From: Xylogone sp. PMI_703
Lineage: Eukaryota; Ascomycota; Leotiomycetes
Direction of reading: 5' to 3'
Assembly: GCA_021399445.1 (NCBI GenBank)
Contig: JAJTUQ010000008.1
Span: forward strand, 1,116,001 to 1,180,000
Length of the DNA stretch: 64,000 nt
The notes under the pieces are model-generated. The model was not told the origin of the DNA. It was given only the letters and a program-made list of their open reading frames with translations, and made no database searches. A program made the position numbers and the translations under genes. Shown here piece after piece: positions 41,250 through 53,797 of this stretch (within the stretch, counting starts at the first letter, position 1; every line of letters starts with the position of its first letter).

Positions 41250-44139
41250 CCTTGTGTTCGATCCTCAAGGTCCAGTATTGATCTGCAAAATATGTTAATA
41301 TGCCTTGGCGGTTTCGAGGTCTCAGGTAACTTTATACTTATGGGAGAAGCACTAGATCTGCCCAGAATCTCGGCGGAGTATAACCGTATTGATCCGCTTT
41401 CTCAAGATTCTTAACCTGACTGATATTTGTCTCTGTCCTGACCAGTCGCTTGTTTACCCGCACTTAGAGCTTTACCGTGGTTATGCTTGTCTTACATACA
41501 AGTATCGGATTATTAACTTAGACATGATGACTTGTTATGTATTTTCCTGTCGCCCCTTTTTTTGTGCGTTATCTATACGTCGACGAAATCTAGATAACCT
41601 TTATCAAGATATATATTTTCAGACCTTGGTAACTGAAGCTTTATGTAAGTATTTGATTGTCCGTGGAGCACTCACGCATGACTCGCTCCGGATTTTCTCA
41701 GGCTTGTCTTATCTTGATGTCATTTATCAAAGGGAACGAGTATACATCGTTACTTGCGACTGAAAGGCTATACAAGAAACAGGTGTGAAGGAACTAGAAC
41801 TCATTAGTCCCTGGATGGAGTGAACTAAGTGGGCATATGTCTATATAGGGATATGACGAGATTTATTAATAAAAATCAGTGAAGTACGAAAATCTTGGTC
41901 TTATAATCGAGATTTTCTTATAGGGCAGTACGAGGGTGTTAACCTTGTCAGCAGGAAGAACGATGAACAAAAGATATGGCGGTTAATAGTGGCTCTGGAC
42001 TACGCCTTAGATTAGTGCAAAAAGATCATATGTTGTACGGAGTATTTGATTCTCTGCTGGCTGAACTCGGGATCGTATACTAAATTTTACTAAAAACTAT
42101 TCAGATTTTTGGGCCAAACAATAACTCGTCAAAGATACTGGCAGCTTTTCCAGAGAATTATTTTATTCATTTTCCGAGTCTATAACATAATTCTAGTTAT
42201 ACACAAATCAGCGTTAAACATTTGTTTTACAGGGGAGCAGTTAGACGAGCTAAGGAAGACGTGAGAAGATAATACATGAGATAATATGGAGGACAATCCT
42301 GAAAATGTATGATACGAAGAAGGATTTTTTAGTAACAATGACTATAATTAGGAGAGTGATGATTTAGAAGAAGATAAAGACGAAGATATCGATAATAATG
42401 AAGATAAAGAAGGCCAAGATAAGACTGAAGATAAGGACAAGATTGTGGACAGGAGTATAGAAAATGACTTCATTAATCGAGCGGATGAAGATAAGGATGA
42501 AGAGGGCTGGATTTTTGACGGTAATGAATATTATTACATCTTTAACATTGATTTTACCGAGCTGGATAAGCTAGCAGAACTTGTTTTTTGTTTTAGTATT
42601 TTTATTATTATTGAAGTTTTCATTGATAGACAATTGAGCTCTAGCTTATTTGTTTATTATTCTGGTGTTCTTGGCTGTACTAAGGATGGCTTAACGTTCT
42701 GGTGGCTTAAGGATTATATATCTTACTTATTTATATTAATATATGTTTAACGTCTGTTGTTACTAGAATTTGCTCTTTTACACAAAGAATACAAATATGT
42801 TGATCTCCTCTGTCGATCTTAATATAGTTAACTTAAGTGTTTAAATAAAATTCGTCTAAAATGTATAGTTTTTGGATGTCTGACGTCACTGAGAGAGTTT
42901 TTAAACTTATGTGCTTTTGGCTGAAAATTAGCTTGTTCGGATATTCTTGTATTTTTAGTATGTTAGAGTAATGATAGGTATACCCTGTTTTATGACGACA
43001 CTTCGATCTTTATGGAGGATTTCTGTAATTTCGGTTATAGTCTTGTTTGAGGTATAAAAACCTTATGTGATAAACTTATGTTTAACTGACTACCTAAAGT
43101 CGATTTAAACTGAGTAAGAGATGACTTGAATAATACTTGTCAGAGGTACTTGTTTATTCAGTATTTAGTCAATAGTTCATTATTAACGGTATATCTAACG
43201 TTCTTCACTAGAGTATGTATAACTCAGGGTGACAATTTTTTACGAGAAGACAGATGAGATTTCAAGGCTATTTCTGAGTATCTGAAGATGACGGAGGACT
43301 ATTAAGGTTATTTTGTAAGTACAATGTTTATGTTTGACAGGTAAGTATTACGAGTTACTGAAATACTTAGCCTAGAATGTTACAACGGACAGTTAATTAA
43401 GTGAAGAATGTATATGTACAATAGATTTATGATATTTGTAATATAATATCATAAAGCTAAAAGAAGTGCTAACAATGAGTTTACTGTTGTCCGATTTCTG
43501 TCAGCAAAGGTAAGAAAGCTATTGTATTATTATTTAGTATATATTTGACTGTTTGTGGCAATGTTTTAAAGAGAAACATCTGGACGCTTAATCTCAAGTA
43601 GTCTTCTTTTTTGCTTACTACAGGTACTTTAACGGCTTTGGCATTTTAGACATTTTGCAGATATTCTTGTGAAGAGTAGCTCCGGGGTTTTCGAGAAACT
43701 TATTAATATTCGGATTTATCGGCAACTCTTAATTAGTATAACGGAGAAATATATAAAGAAACTAGCAAAACCGTTCAACAGGTATAATGACCAGAGCGTT
43801 AATGCTGACCTGAATGTTGTATTTGCGTGGTAGAGTAGTCACTGACCATGTCAGCGAGGGATGACGTATGGGCTGGATGGAGCTTTCTTATCGCAGATGC
43901 AACCGGCTTTGCTTAACATCTATGAGTGGGCTTCGGTGGAGTGGCATGAGTATCTGGGCCACTGGAGTTGCAGCGATGAGCTTATTAAAGCGTATCAACA
44001 GCAACCAGTATCAGTGGTTTGGGATTATAACGTAACGGGTAATGCAAAAGAATCGAACCGCGAGGGAAATCCAGGTGTGGTTGGCCACAAGGGCTGGCAC
44101 TTTTTAAGCCGGCGACCAAAGGTAGTTAACTTTAGTTAA
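41250..44139 (+). pseudogene. RIP-degraded relic of a large RecQ-helicase-associated / telomere-linked-helicase-like protein
   Basis: Plus-strand fragments read, with many TAA/TAG/TGA stops, like a large fungal protein family that is often linked to RecQ-type helicases near chromosome ends. Landmarks in order: LVYPHLELYRGYACLTYKY (about 41450), an acidic Glu/Asp/Lys region (about 42290-42520), SGVLGCTKDGLTFWWLKDY (about 42660), LECYNGQL (about 43370), LLYYYLVYI (about 43520), FNRYNDQSVNADLNVVFAW (about 43775), and RGMTYGLDGAF followed by QPALLNIYEWASVEWHEYL (43855-43960). The part before 43850 is strongly AT-shifted, while the last 290 bp has normal composition and is open. The helicase core itself was not found. 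The family assignment is from memory of conserved strings, so moderate. Confidence 0.5.
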
Positions 44140-44715
44140 CCTGCCGAATACAGATTCCTTCCACCGGTCACAGAGACGACTTTTGTCCTTTCATCGGCAA
44201 GTACAACATGTGGAGTGCTAGAGCAACTCCTGAACTCAATAGCTGTCAACTGTCAATCTGATGGTGTGTTGGGGCAGAAGAGACTACATGAAAGGGTCTC
44301 CCCAGATAAGAACTGCGATGAGGTATCCCGAAAGAAGAAAGCAAGAAAAAATGATTCAAGTACAGTTATATCCAACAGTGTGGAAGTGTTTAGTCGACGA
44401 AATTTGACTCAAGAGGAAGAAGAATTAAAGGATTTTCTCTTGCGCCAATTCAGAGAGGCAGACGCGGAATGGGAAGAGGAATAATCCAGAATGCAAGCCA
44501 AGCTGTGTCCAGAGATGTCGATGTCAAGAGAAGAGAGAGAACGCTTGGCAGAGAAGCGTAAATCAGATGCCCGAACGTTTTGGCAAAACGCTAGAAAAAC
44601 TCGGAAATATCCGTTTGGCTTTGATCCAATTCAAACAATCGATCAGAATGGCGTTTTAAGAGTGGGAGAAAAGATAATACCATATTCATGGACAGAAGAA
44701 CAAATAGTAGCATAG
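44140..44715 (+). pseudogene. Open continuation of the same frame, broken by stops; identity unknown
   Basis: The frame of the preceding relic continues past a TAA at 44137-44139 as two open parts, 44140-44481 and 44485-44715, separated by TAA at 44482-44484. The sequence is Glu/Lys/Arg-rich with coiled-coil character (RNLTQEEEELKDFLLRQFRE, SREERERLAEKRKSDARTF). It may be the C-terminal tail of the helicase-associated protein or a separate small gene. Composition is normal, unlike the DNA to its left. Confidence 0.4.
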
Positions 44716-45366
44716 ATATGCTTATGAAGTAGCGGCGTCTAGAAGTATTGGAAGTTGCATGAACTCAGGTGTTGAAATTGTAGTCATTTACTTCTCAGTT
44801 TATAGTATATTAGAGATGGCACTTTGTACTTTTAGATATTTTCATACTATCTCATGTTTAGCGCGCCGAACATAAAAAGTGTTGCCTTCTCTGTATATCG
44901 TGAGAGACACTCTTAAGTTCGAGCATCGGCCGGGAAGCTGTTCTTGGCGGTTTGACTAGGTCTAGGCCAAAGAGCGAAACGTTCCAGAAATGCAAGCAAG
45001 AAGGACGAGAATGGATTGCATGGGATGTACCATCTTATGTTTTCATTTTACATAGATAATTTTCGATAAACATGTTTTACGTGCCAAAACCGTAATCAAA
45101 TGCTTAAGTCGTATTACTAGGGCTGAGCTTATCGTCATTTGGGGTAACGGTTGCCGCCCAGGGGGATGTTAGGCACGCCTAACCGTCCATAGACGGGTGC
45201 CCCCGGCCCTGGACGATATACCAAACTTGGCTCTGCCTTGAGACTAATTTCTGCGTCAATGATTTGTCTATTGTTCTTACCGCCTTTGCTCGGATTATTT
45301 ATAGTATTTGCGGATTGATATGTGGTGGAATAATATATGATCTACGCGCCTCCTATTACTGTACTA
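44716..45366. other. Intergenic with a hairpin repeat motif
   Basis: Normal-composition DNA without a gene. It contains the GC-rich hairpin motif at 45169-45210. The right edge is the TIR element starting at 45367. Confidence 0.45.
45169..45210. repeat. Hairpin-forming repeat motif (unmutated copy)
   Basis: Contains nested inverted repeats: GGCAC pairs with GTGCC outside, CCGTC with GACGG inside, and the loop is CATA. A transition-mutated copy lies at 28828-28868, so this is part of a dispersed repeat. Its element type is not established. Confidence 0.65.
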
Positions 45367-45804
45367 ACGTAAATCCCAGTTGGTCGGCGCACCCAGTTGG
45401 TCGGCGCACCTAAGTTTACCACAAAATCAAGCAAAATCATACCCCAGCAAACTCAAGAGCAGTATTATTATATATTATCAGATTTGGTTTTTTGATTATT
45501 CTATTATCATAGAATAAGTGTTTAAATTTTTGTCTTGTCAATGTTTGTTGTTCTTGTTGTATAATTAAATAGACTAAAATTTACTAGAGTTTAAAGTTTA
45601 AAAGCAAATTTGATTATATTGTAAATATCTAAACAACTAATAAAGTGGATAATTATATTTATTAGAATATAATTAATCAATCTAAGATGTTTCATTTCAT
45701 AATGCTTTATAATTGTTGAAATTACAAAAGTACAGTTTTACTTGATTTGCGGTAAATTTAAGTACGCCGACTAACTAGGTGCACCGATGGAGTGGGATTT
45801 ACGT
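45367..45804. mobile_element. Small TIR element (MITE-like) with AT-rich interior
   Basis: The left end ACGTAAATCCCA and the right end TGGGATTTACGT are perfect inverted copies, and the dinucleotide TA lies outside both (45365-45366 and 45805-45806). Imperfect inversion continues for about 70 bp, to a TTTACC..AAATCAAG block in each arm. The left arm holds a tandem 17-bp unit (CAGTTGGTCGGCGCACC) at 45377-45393 and 45394-45410; the right arm holds two diverged units in the same places. The interior, about 300 bp, is AT-rich and non-coding. The ACGT start and TA flanks fit the pogo/Fot1 branch of Tc1/mariner. Confidence 0.8.
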
Positions 45805-45806
45805 TA

Positions 45807-47675
45807 ATTACCGTCCGGCTTACGTAGGTTCGATTTTCTGGCCTTGTACATGGCCAAACTCCGGGGCACGGTCCATTATCAAGAAGAATAGCAATATCTA
45901 CAGGAAAATAAAATCCGAGATCGAATGATATATGAGATCTGATCCAGAAAGCATCAGTTATCAAATTAAGTACTCTTAAGAGAATACAATCGTTAACGTG
46001 ATAATCAGTAAAAGGTTAATTATAAAACTTAAAATTACAGATTTCATAAAACATTCAATGTATAAAGAACATATAATTAATGTCTTTTATAAACCGTCTT
46101 TATTTAACTTTTGGATAATTATAAGTTTACTACTTTTTCATGTGTTCTTATATGATTTATAAACTTCATAAACCTATATAGCAAAAGCTACACCAAATAA
46201 AAAAGCTTATAAATGTAATTAACAATCATTCAATCAATTTATTATAACAATTAACAACTAATGATAAAAATAAAAATGAAGTTAATATAAGTAATTGTAA
46301 ACTTATTAATATAAAACTTAAAAAGATATTCTTCTTTTATTTGTTTATATTCTTAAACTACTATAGATTAAAACTTAAAAAAAGTCATTCACCTTAAGAC
46401 ATTACTAGAATAAGTACAAATAATAATCAAGCAATAAAGAGGAATGTTATTATTATTGTATTTATGAACCTCTCATTAAAGCCTTCGTGCTTAGTGATTA
46501 GTACAGAAAAAGTAATCAAGTCACTAAATATTAAGATCTTAGTTATAAAAAGTAAAAGATTAAGTTGTCATTTTATGTCAAGAAAAAACTATGTTTTATT
46601 TTATTATATTCCGGAATCTTTATTACATTGTATATTAGACATTATATTAAGTATTTCTTTTCTCTTTAGTCAATTTATTATAATCTTAGTTAAGGCTATA
46701 AAGAGTTTAAAAGAATCTTATTACTTAAAGAAATAGATAATTTACTTTGATTTAAGTAAAGTTGTATATATAATATCTTATATATAAACTTAAATTAGAT
46801 TTTAAACATCAAAAATATTTAAATCTGATAAATTGAGTAGATAAGACCAAAGCTTTTAATAATATAAATAATATATATATTATTAATATTTGGTTTATAT
46901 TATATTATATTATATTATTATAATTTTATATTATATGATATTAATAGTTAAATGTTCATATTAATACTAATAATACATATTATTAATATTTGTTATTAAT
47001 AAAACAATCTAACTTAATTATTTTTACGACTTTATACATTTTAACATTTTAACATTTTAATTAAAGATATTTTTAGAAATTCCCGAAAATTAATGATTAT
47101 TCTCTTAGTCTTATTAAACACATATTTAGGCTTATTAGATATTCTTAGGATTAATAAAATATTAATAACCATCGTTTTTAAAGCTGGATATTAACTTTAT
47201 TGTTAAACTTATTATAATAAAATATTAATAATATACAATAAAGTTAAATCAGTAAAGTACTAAATATACTTATTAATATAGTTTATAAAGATTAATTTAG
47301 AATTGATTTAAGTTTAGTATATACTTTTCGGAGTTAGTATAATAACTTTAATTATAGTTTCTGTTAATACCTCTTTTGATTAATAATACTCTTCTTAAAA
47401 TGTATGTAACTTATATTTAATATTTTTTATTTATTTTGAAATTTATATATTAGTAAATTACTTGAATTTTTATTTTAGATTAAGGATTATAACAATAATG
47501 TATATAAAGCTTTAGTCTGTAAGGTTATAATAATGATTAAGTTTAACTTAGTTAACTTTAATATAAGTTATTATAATAAGATCATTATTCTTAGTTATAA
47601 TAATCTTGATATCTTTAAAGTATTATAGAAAAAAGTTTATTAATAAGAATATATATTTTAAAGTTATTATATAAT
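45807..47675. other. AT-rich, RIP-like DNA without recognisable features
   Basis: Extremely AT-rich with stops in all frames. Simple TATAT runs occur near 46880-46930. One short plus frame (46464-46736) reads as low-complexity Lys/Ser/Ile sequence and is probably chance. No domain or repeat end was recognised until the Gypsy LTR at 47676. Confidence 0.5.
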
Positions 47676-48047
47676 TATTACAAACCTAAGCCTTTACCTA
47701 GGTCTTATAGAATGTACAGGTATATACTAGGTCATAAAAGAAGCTAATGAGAACTCGAAGATTAATATAATATAGTATATGATTATAACTATAATTATAT
47801 AAGTAATAATCTGTATTATAAGTTAAGTATAAAACTTTTATCTTAAGAATTATCTGAGTTTATATATTGTATAAAATATTATTAAATCTTTTGGACTCTC
47901 TAAGTCTTTCAGGTCTTTAAACCTCTTGGACCTCTCGGGTTTTCCGGGTTTATTACGTAATTCCTTTGTTATAGACTATGTCAGATTTTCTATGTAACCT
48001 TATTATTAAACCTCAGGCTTAACATTATCTGTATATATTTTATGACA
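47676..48047 (-). repeat. Gypsy 3' LTR (left end)
   Basis: Direct copy of 59861-60237. The best-matching part is the GGTCTTTCAGGT-like stretch near 47900-47930 and the TCTGAGTTTATATATT stretch near 47860. Differences are mainly transitions. Confidence 0.85.
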
Positions 48048-48100
48048 TTATTTCTTTTCTAGTTTAACTTTGTCCTGAAGTTTAAGTCTAAAGTAAGAAC

Positions 48101-48328
48101 TGTTAGGAATTATGGGAGCAGAGCATACTGGCGCTTGGTAGTTATGCGATCAGAGTGGAATGACTAATAATCCGGTAAGAGAGTATTTAAGGGTATAACT
48201 TTTTAAATACTGAATATAAAGAAAAGTATATAATGTATAAGTTAATATAAGTTTATTCAACCCTATATTATGGTAGTGCCTAGTGAACTAACCTTTCTTA
48301 TATGAGTATAACGATCATAATCTTAACA
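48101..48328 (+). repeat. Copia 5' LTR
   Basis: 228 bp, TGTTAGG..TTAACA. Compared with the 3' LTR (53570-53797) the differences I see are transitions, for example GGGAGCAGAGCATACTGGCG against AAGAGTAGAGTATACTGGTA. Confidence 0.95.
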
Positions 48329-48345
48329 GGTTATAAGCCTGGACA
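48329..48345 (+). promoter_or_regulatory. Copia primer-binding site, half-tRNA-Met type
   Basis: GGTTATAAGCCTGGACA begins directly after the 5' LTR. The second Copia copy has GGTTATAAACTCGGATA at the same place. Where the copies differ, the non-mutated base is C or G. The GGTTAT start is complementary to the CTCATAACC anticodon-loop region of a Met tRNA, which suggests priming from an internally cut tRNA, as in Drosophila copia. Confidence 0.6.
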
Positions 48346-48713
48346 CATGTTGAGGCGTTATTAGGAAGAATAACAATTAAGACATGTTTACTGTAAGTTT
48401 ATCACCAAGGATAACCAAAATATATATTGTTACATAAGTCTTTGTAGAAGAAAGAAGTTTGTAGAGTATTGGTTAAAACGTAAACTGATTAGTTCTAAAT
48501 CTTGAAATGAGTAAACATATGATGAATTGTCGGTCTACAGTAAGTACTTGAAGATTATAGCTCTTTAATCAGTATCAGGCACCTTGACATAATATTTACT
48601 TATTTATCTAAATTCAATAGTTAATTATAAGTCTTTTTAACCTTGAGTTATGATATGATAGCTCAAAAGACGACAAAATCTTTATTATCCTTATTTCACT
48701 GACATTTAAGAAG

Positions 48714-51700
48714 ATGGACACTGATCACCTTGTACACAAATACCTTATTGGTATCTTTAGTAAAGCGAATTAACAAGAATGGTTTAAACTGATGAGACTT
48801 TATTTCAAGGAAGAATCGCTAGAATTTGTACTAAATAAGATAATCATAAAATATGTCTAGATTCAGAGAACCTTATCATCGATCAATACTTTTGTTATAT
48901 TAGTAAACACGAAAATACCCGAGATTATTATTGAAAATATAGTAAAATAACTGAAGAACTTAAAGGTGAAGGATAGACTATAAAGTAAATCAAAGGATGG
49001 TATATAGAATATTGAAAAGTAAAAGAAATATGAAACTGTGTTTATGAAGGTTTTATATATGATTTTAATCTGTATTAATACTATAGACAATGAACTGATC
49101 TATGACGAGTCTAAAGTTTAACTAATATAGACAAAGTTATATTTTAAGTATAACAAGTTATTATTTTATGTTACTTAAAGTGAAATGGTTTAACTTATCT
49201 TATTTAAGTTAAAGTAAAGTATGATAATCGAAGAGGGATAGATCTGAATACAAAAGTTGAAGAGGAGAGTTGTGAAAGTAATTCTTAAATTCAAGGATAG
49301 CTTTAGCATAAAGTAAATATTCGAATTCTTTCTTGTAAGACTCTTAGAAGAATATTTAACAGTTATAACCGTGATTGATATATAACTGATATTTGAAATT
49401 ATGGATAAGATCGACATTTTCTAAAGACATAAAAAAAAAGTTATTAACTCGACAATACTTATTGCTTAAGACAAAAGAACATAAAGATCATAGGACAAAA
49501 GGAGTAAAAGTTTAAGCTAACAGAGTAAACATAAAAGTAACTTGCCTGACCAGAAGGAAGTCAAATGTTATTTATATAACAAGAATTATTTTATCAAATA
49601 TTATAAACTTAAATATAATATAAGAAAATATGTTCTTGGCCTCAAATCCAAGGATGGTAAATTATGACATTTTCGGAAAGTAATAGAAAAGAATAAAGGC
49701 AAAGGTTATTATAAGGAGAATAAGTCAAGACAACATTCTTATGGTCAAGTCGTTGGTCACTTCTCTGAATATGACTTAATATCAGAGATAGAGTCAAGCT
49801 TTGATGACTTATCCGAGGAGGAAGACGAAGTTATAAGAGTATCGAAAGAAGTAATACATAAAGTTAAACCTTTTGTCTGGATTATAGACATTAGTATTTC
49901 TTCATATATGACTTATAATCCTTAGTTCTTTAAATAACTGATGACTAATATTAAACGTTGTAGGATAAAGGTTAGAAGTGGAAAGTTATATGTATAGAAG
50001 AAGGGGACTGCTGAAATAAAGTTGAAAGATGGAAGTACTATATTGTTGTTTGATATTTTATTTGTTCTAAATCTTAGGGCTAATTTATTCTTTGGTTAAT
50101 ATGTTTGTAAAAAAGGTTTTGATAGCTTTTTTGATCTATATATAATATATTTTACTCAAAAGAATCAAAAGAATTAGTATATTAAAGCTAAGTAACGTGG
50201 AGAAGTGTATATTGTAAGTTTTATCGTGAATAAGCCAAAGGAAATAGCTTTAGTTAATAATGTTGAGGCGGAGGGGGGATAGTCATGATTTAACTTGCCT
50301 GGCAAGGAAAATCAAAGTTCTGGCAGTAATACTGAAACCTTACTTACATTAGTACTAAAGTCAGTGGAGAAAGTCATATAATGTTATAATTTATAGTATA
50401 AACGATTTATTTATCTTGGGGTAAAGAAAATCTGTAACTTACACAAGGTTATTACCTTGAACAGGTTTATACGAAAATCTGTAACTAAAGAACCTTATGA
50501 AGTCTGTGATATCACCAAGATGAAGGATTATATCAATAAAGTATTAAATGAGTAAGAGAGTAAGAAGCTTACACTGATCTATGTAGATGTATGTAAGCTA
50601 TTCTTACTATCAATAAATAAAGATTAATATTTTACTTAAATTGTTGATAACATTATTCGTTATATTTAGAACATTCTTGTAAAAACAAAAGTATATTTAG
50701 TCAAGAAGCTTAGGACATAGAAAATCCAAGTAAAATATAAGACCGAGGAGAAGGTCAAAATTATTAGAACTAATAATATCTCGGAATTATTATCATTATT
50801 AAATGAGTAAAGTATTTTGATCAGAATTTAGACAGAAATAATAACAAAATATAAATTAAACTAAAATAGTCTAGTTAAACAAGTAATCTAGATAATTATA
50901 ATAAATACTTAGGCATTGCTGAAGGAAGTTAACTTACTGTTTGAATTCTGGAATTATGTTGTTGAAACGAATATATACCTAAAAAACCGAACAGTATCTA
51001 ACCTGACAATTAATAAGAAAGTTATTAGCCCATACCAGGTATTCACTGAAGAGATCTCAAGCATTGATCATATTAGAGTTTTTGGATATAAATGTATGTT
51101 ATACGTCAACTGAAAAAAATACTCAAAAAATTCAAGAAAAGATAAGTTTATAGACTATGGATAAGTTATAATATTTGTTAGATATAGTCCAAACATGACT
51201 TAATAGTACAAAGTCTATATACTAAATAAAGGCTATATCATCAAATCAAACTGTATTAGCTTTTATGAAAATACTTAAAGCAGAATAATTAATTTGAAAC
51301 TTCGGACAGGTGACCCTCAAGGAACAAAGAACGAATTAGTAATTCATAAACCGAAAGGTTGACCACAAAATGAAATCAACGAGTTTATATTATTCTCAGA
51401 CCCAAAAGATTTGAATAATTTCGAGATTGTAATTCTGCTTATTACAAATCTAGTAATGACATACAATGATCTAATCAGTCTAACTGATCATTAACGTGAT
51501 TAGGAAACTGCAAGTGATCTAAGTAGAAATGTATTTTGCTCAAGAAAAAAGGAGGAAGATGAAGAAAATAAAATTAAGAATTAATCTCAGGCTTAAGCTA
51601 AGGACTGTGATTCATTATCTGGTGTTAATATAATATTATTTATTAGATTTCATCTATTTGACAAGGAAAATCAAGTATTATTAAAACTCACGGAAATGAG

Positions 51701-53170
51701 GTATAATCTTCGAAAACAACAGAGATTCAATAACTCTGATGATAAAGATTGTTTTACTAAAATAGTTAAAGTTATACTTATAATGTTAAAAAATCAAGAT
51801 TACTAAGACTCAGACAAGATAGTTCTGGCCAGTTTAGTAATAGATTTAGATATTGTTATCTTAATAATGTACAAAAAAACTATTTCAGATCATAAGTATA
51901 GTCAGAAATAGAAAAAAGTAATTGACGAAGAGATTGTATCATTATAGTAAAACGGTATATAAGAAGAAAAAATACCCCCAGAAAGAGTGAACTTGGTTTT
52001 TACCAAATAAGTATTTATTATTAAAATGAACTTTGATAAGATATTAAAGAGATTTAAGGCAAGACTGGTTACTTAAAACTTTTCTCAGAAATATAGGTAA
52101 GATTTTACTAAAATATTTATATTTATAGTTAGAATAAATACTTTTCGGATATTCATGATTATTGTTATAACAGAAAACCTTGAATGTTATTCATATAACG
52201 TGAAGAATACTTTTATTAAATCATACTTACAAGAACAAATTTTCTTGTTTTAATCAGACAGAGTACTTAAGTTAAAGAACAGGTATATATTATATGTTTT
52301 ACGGAGTTTATATAAGTTAAAGTAGTCTGTACAGGACTAGAACTTACTCTGTAAAAGTTATCTTGTTAAGATTGGATTTGTCCAAAGTTTAGTTGATCTT
52401 TATTTTTATATTTACAAAGAATATAAGATTATATTATTTGTTTATGTAGATGATATTGTTGTTGTTACACCAAGAGTACAAGAATTGGAATAGTTTAGAA
52501 AAATATTAATAGATTGATTTTATACCAAGAACCTGGGGGAAATTTAAGTAATCTTTGGTATCTATGTTATTAAGAATCAAAAAGAAAAGACATTATTCCT
52601 AGATCAAGAATAATACTTGGACAATATTTTGAATTAATATAGAATAACTTAAGAGAAGTATAAGCCAAAGTCAGTATTAATCTTTAGTTATAATAAATTA
52701 TACTTGACTTTGGACTTTGACAAGAAAGTTAACCTGACTAAGTATCAAGAATATATTAGAAGTTTAATATATATAATGATAAATATTAGATCAGACATTA
52801 TATTTGTCCTAAGAAAGTTTAGTTAATACATAAGTAATCTTGGAGAATATTATGTCAGTGCTATAAAGGAACTTTTGAGATATACCAGATTAATGATCAA
52901 ATAACATGTCTGTTATAAGTTTACTTTAAGTTAAGTTAACTAATTATTATATCAAAGTAATGACGACAACAGATAAGCCAGTAGTCTTACATTAGTCATA
53001 TATTCAGATACAGACTGGGCAAGAGATAAAACTGACTAAAAGAGTATTTCAGGAAATATAATTATATTTTACAGAAGATCTGTTTCCTGGGGGAATAAGA
53101 AACAACGTTCAATAATAACTTCAAGCACTGAATCAGAATACATTATAATATTAATGTGCACTAAACAGAG
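48714..53170 (+). pseudogene. Copia gag-pol polyprotein, RIP-degraded
   Basis: Recognisable pieces in order: gag start MDTDHLVHKY (48714); a degraded zinc-knuckle region near 49567; SSYMTYNP protease-type segment (about 49900); integrase with the first catalytic Asp in LIYVDV (about 50580) and the distal FWNYVVETNIYLKNR block (from 50940, open to 51113); reverse transcriptase with YVDDIVVV at 52443; and RNase H with SDTDWARD and SSTESEY (about 53000-53145). Stops are mostly TAA/TAG at Gln/Trp positions. It originally encoded reverse transcription and integration functions; none can be made now. Confidence 0.92.
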
Positions 53171-53569
53171 TTAATAGATTATTTAAATATTCTATGATAT
53201 GGGATTCCCTTAATATATTAGGCTAAACTTAATGATTATACAAATATTAAAGAACAACCAAGGCATACTTATGTTAATAAAGAATTTATATTTTCACGAG
53301 TGATCAAAGTATATTAATATTTGCTATCATTACATCCATGACTTAAAAAAATATAAACATATTAAGATAAATTATATTCTTATAGTAGACATGGTAGCCA
53401 ATAGTATGACAAAGTTGTTACAGAAGACGATATTCATGCAATTCAAGGAATTACTTGGTCTGGCAACAGTAAGAACAGTTAAGAGACAGTAAGAATAGCT
53501 GAAAAATGATGTTGACGAGGTGAAACTGACATAGACTATATTATAGTACTTGTATGATCTGAGTAAGAA

Positions 53570-53797
53570 TGTTAGGAATTATAAGAGTAGAGTATACTGG
53601 TACTCAGTAGTTATACGATCAGAGTAGAATGACTAATAATCCGGTAAGAGAGTATTTAAGGGTATAATTCCTTAAATACTGAATATAAGGAAAAGTATAT
53701 AATGTATAAGTTAATATAAGCCTATTCAACCCTACATTACAGTAGTACTTAGTGAATTAACCCTTTCCATATGAGTATAACGATCATAATCTTAACA
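53570..53797 (+). repeat. Copia 3' LTR
   Basis: 228 bp, direct copy of 48101-48328, followed by the target duplication AGAAC. Confidence 0.95.

Larger units (their letters stand above)
48101..53797 (+). mobile_element. Copia-type LTR retrotransposon, full length, nested in the Gypsy element
   Basis: A 5697-bp element with two 228-bp LTRs (48101-48328 and 53570-53797), each starting TGTTAGGAAT and ending AACA. The 5-bp target duplication AGAAC lies on both sides (48096-48100 and 53798-53802). The order is LTR, primer-binding site, gag, protease, integrase, RT, RNase H, LTR, which is Copia order (integrase before RT). The coding region is inactivated by many stops. Because it sits between the two Gypsy LTRs, it inserted after the Gypsy element. 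Confidence 0.95.

Noticed and set aside
45169..45210. Helitron 3' end
   Set aside because: A hairpin is present, but no CTRR terminus, no AT insertion site and no Rep-helicase remnant could be tied to it.
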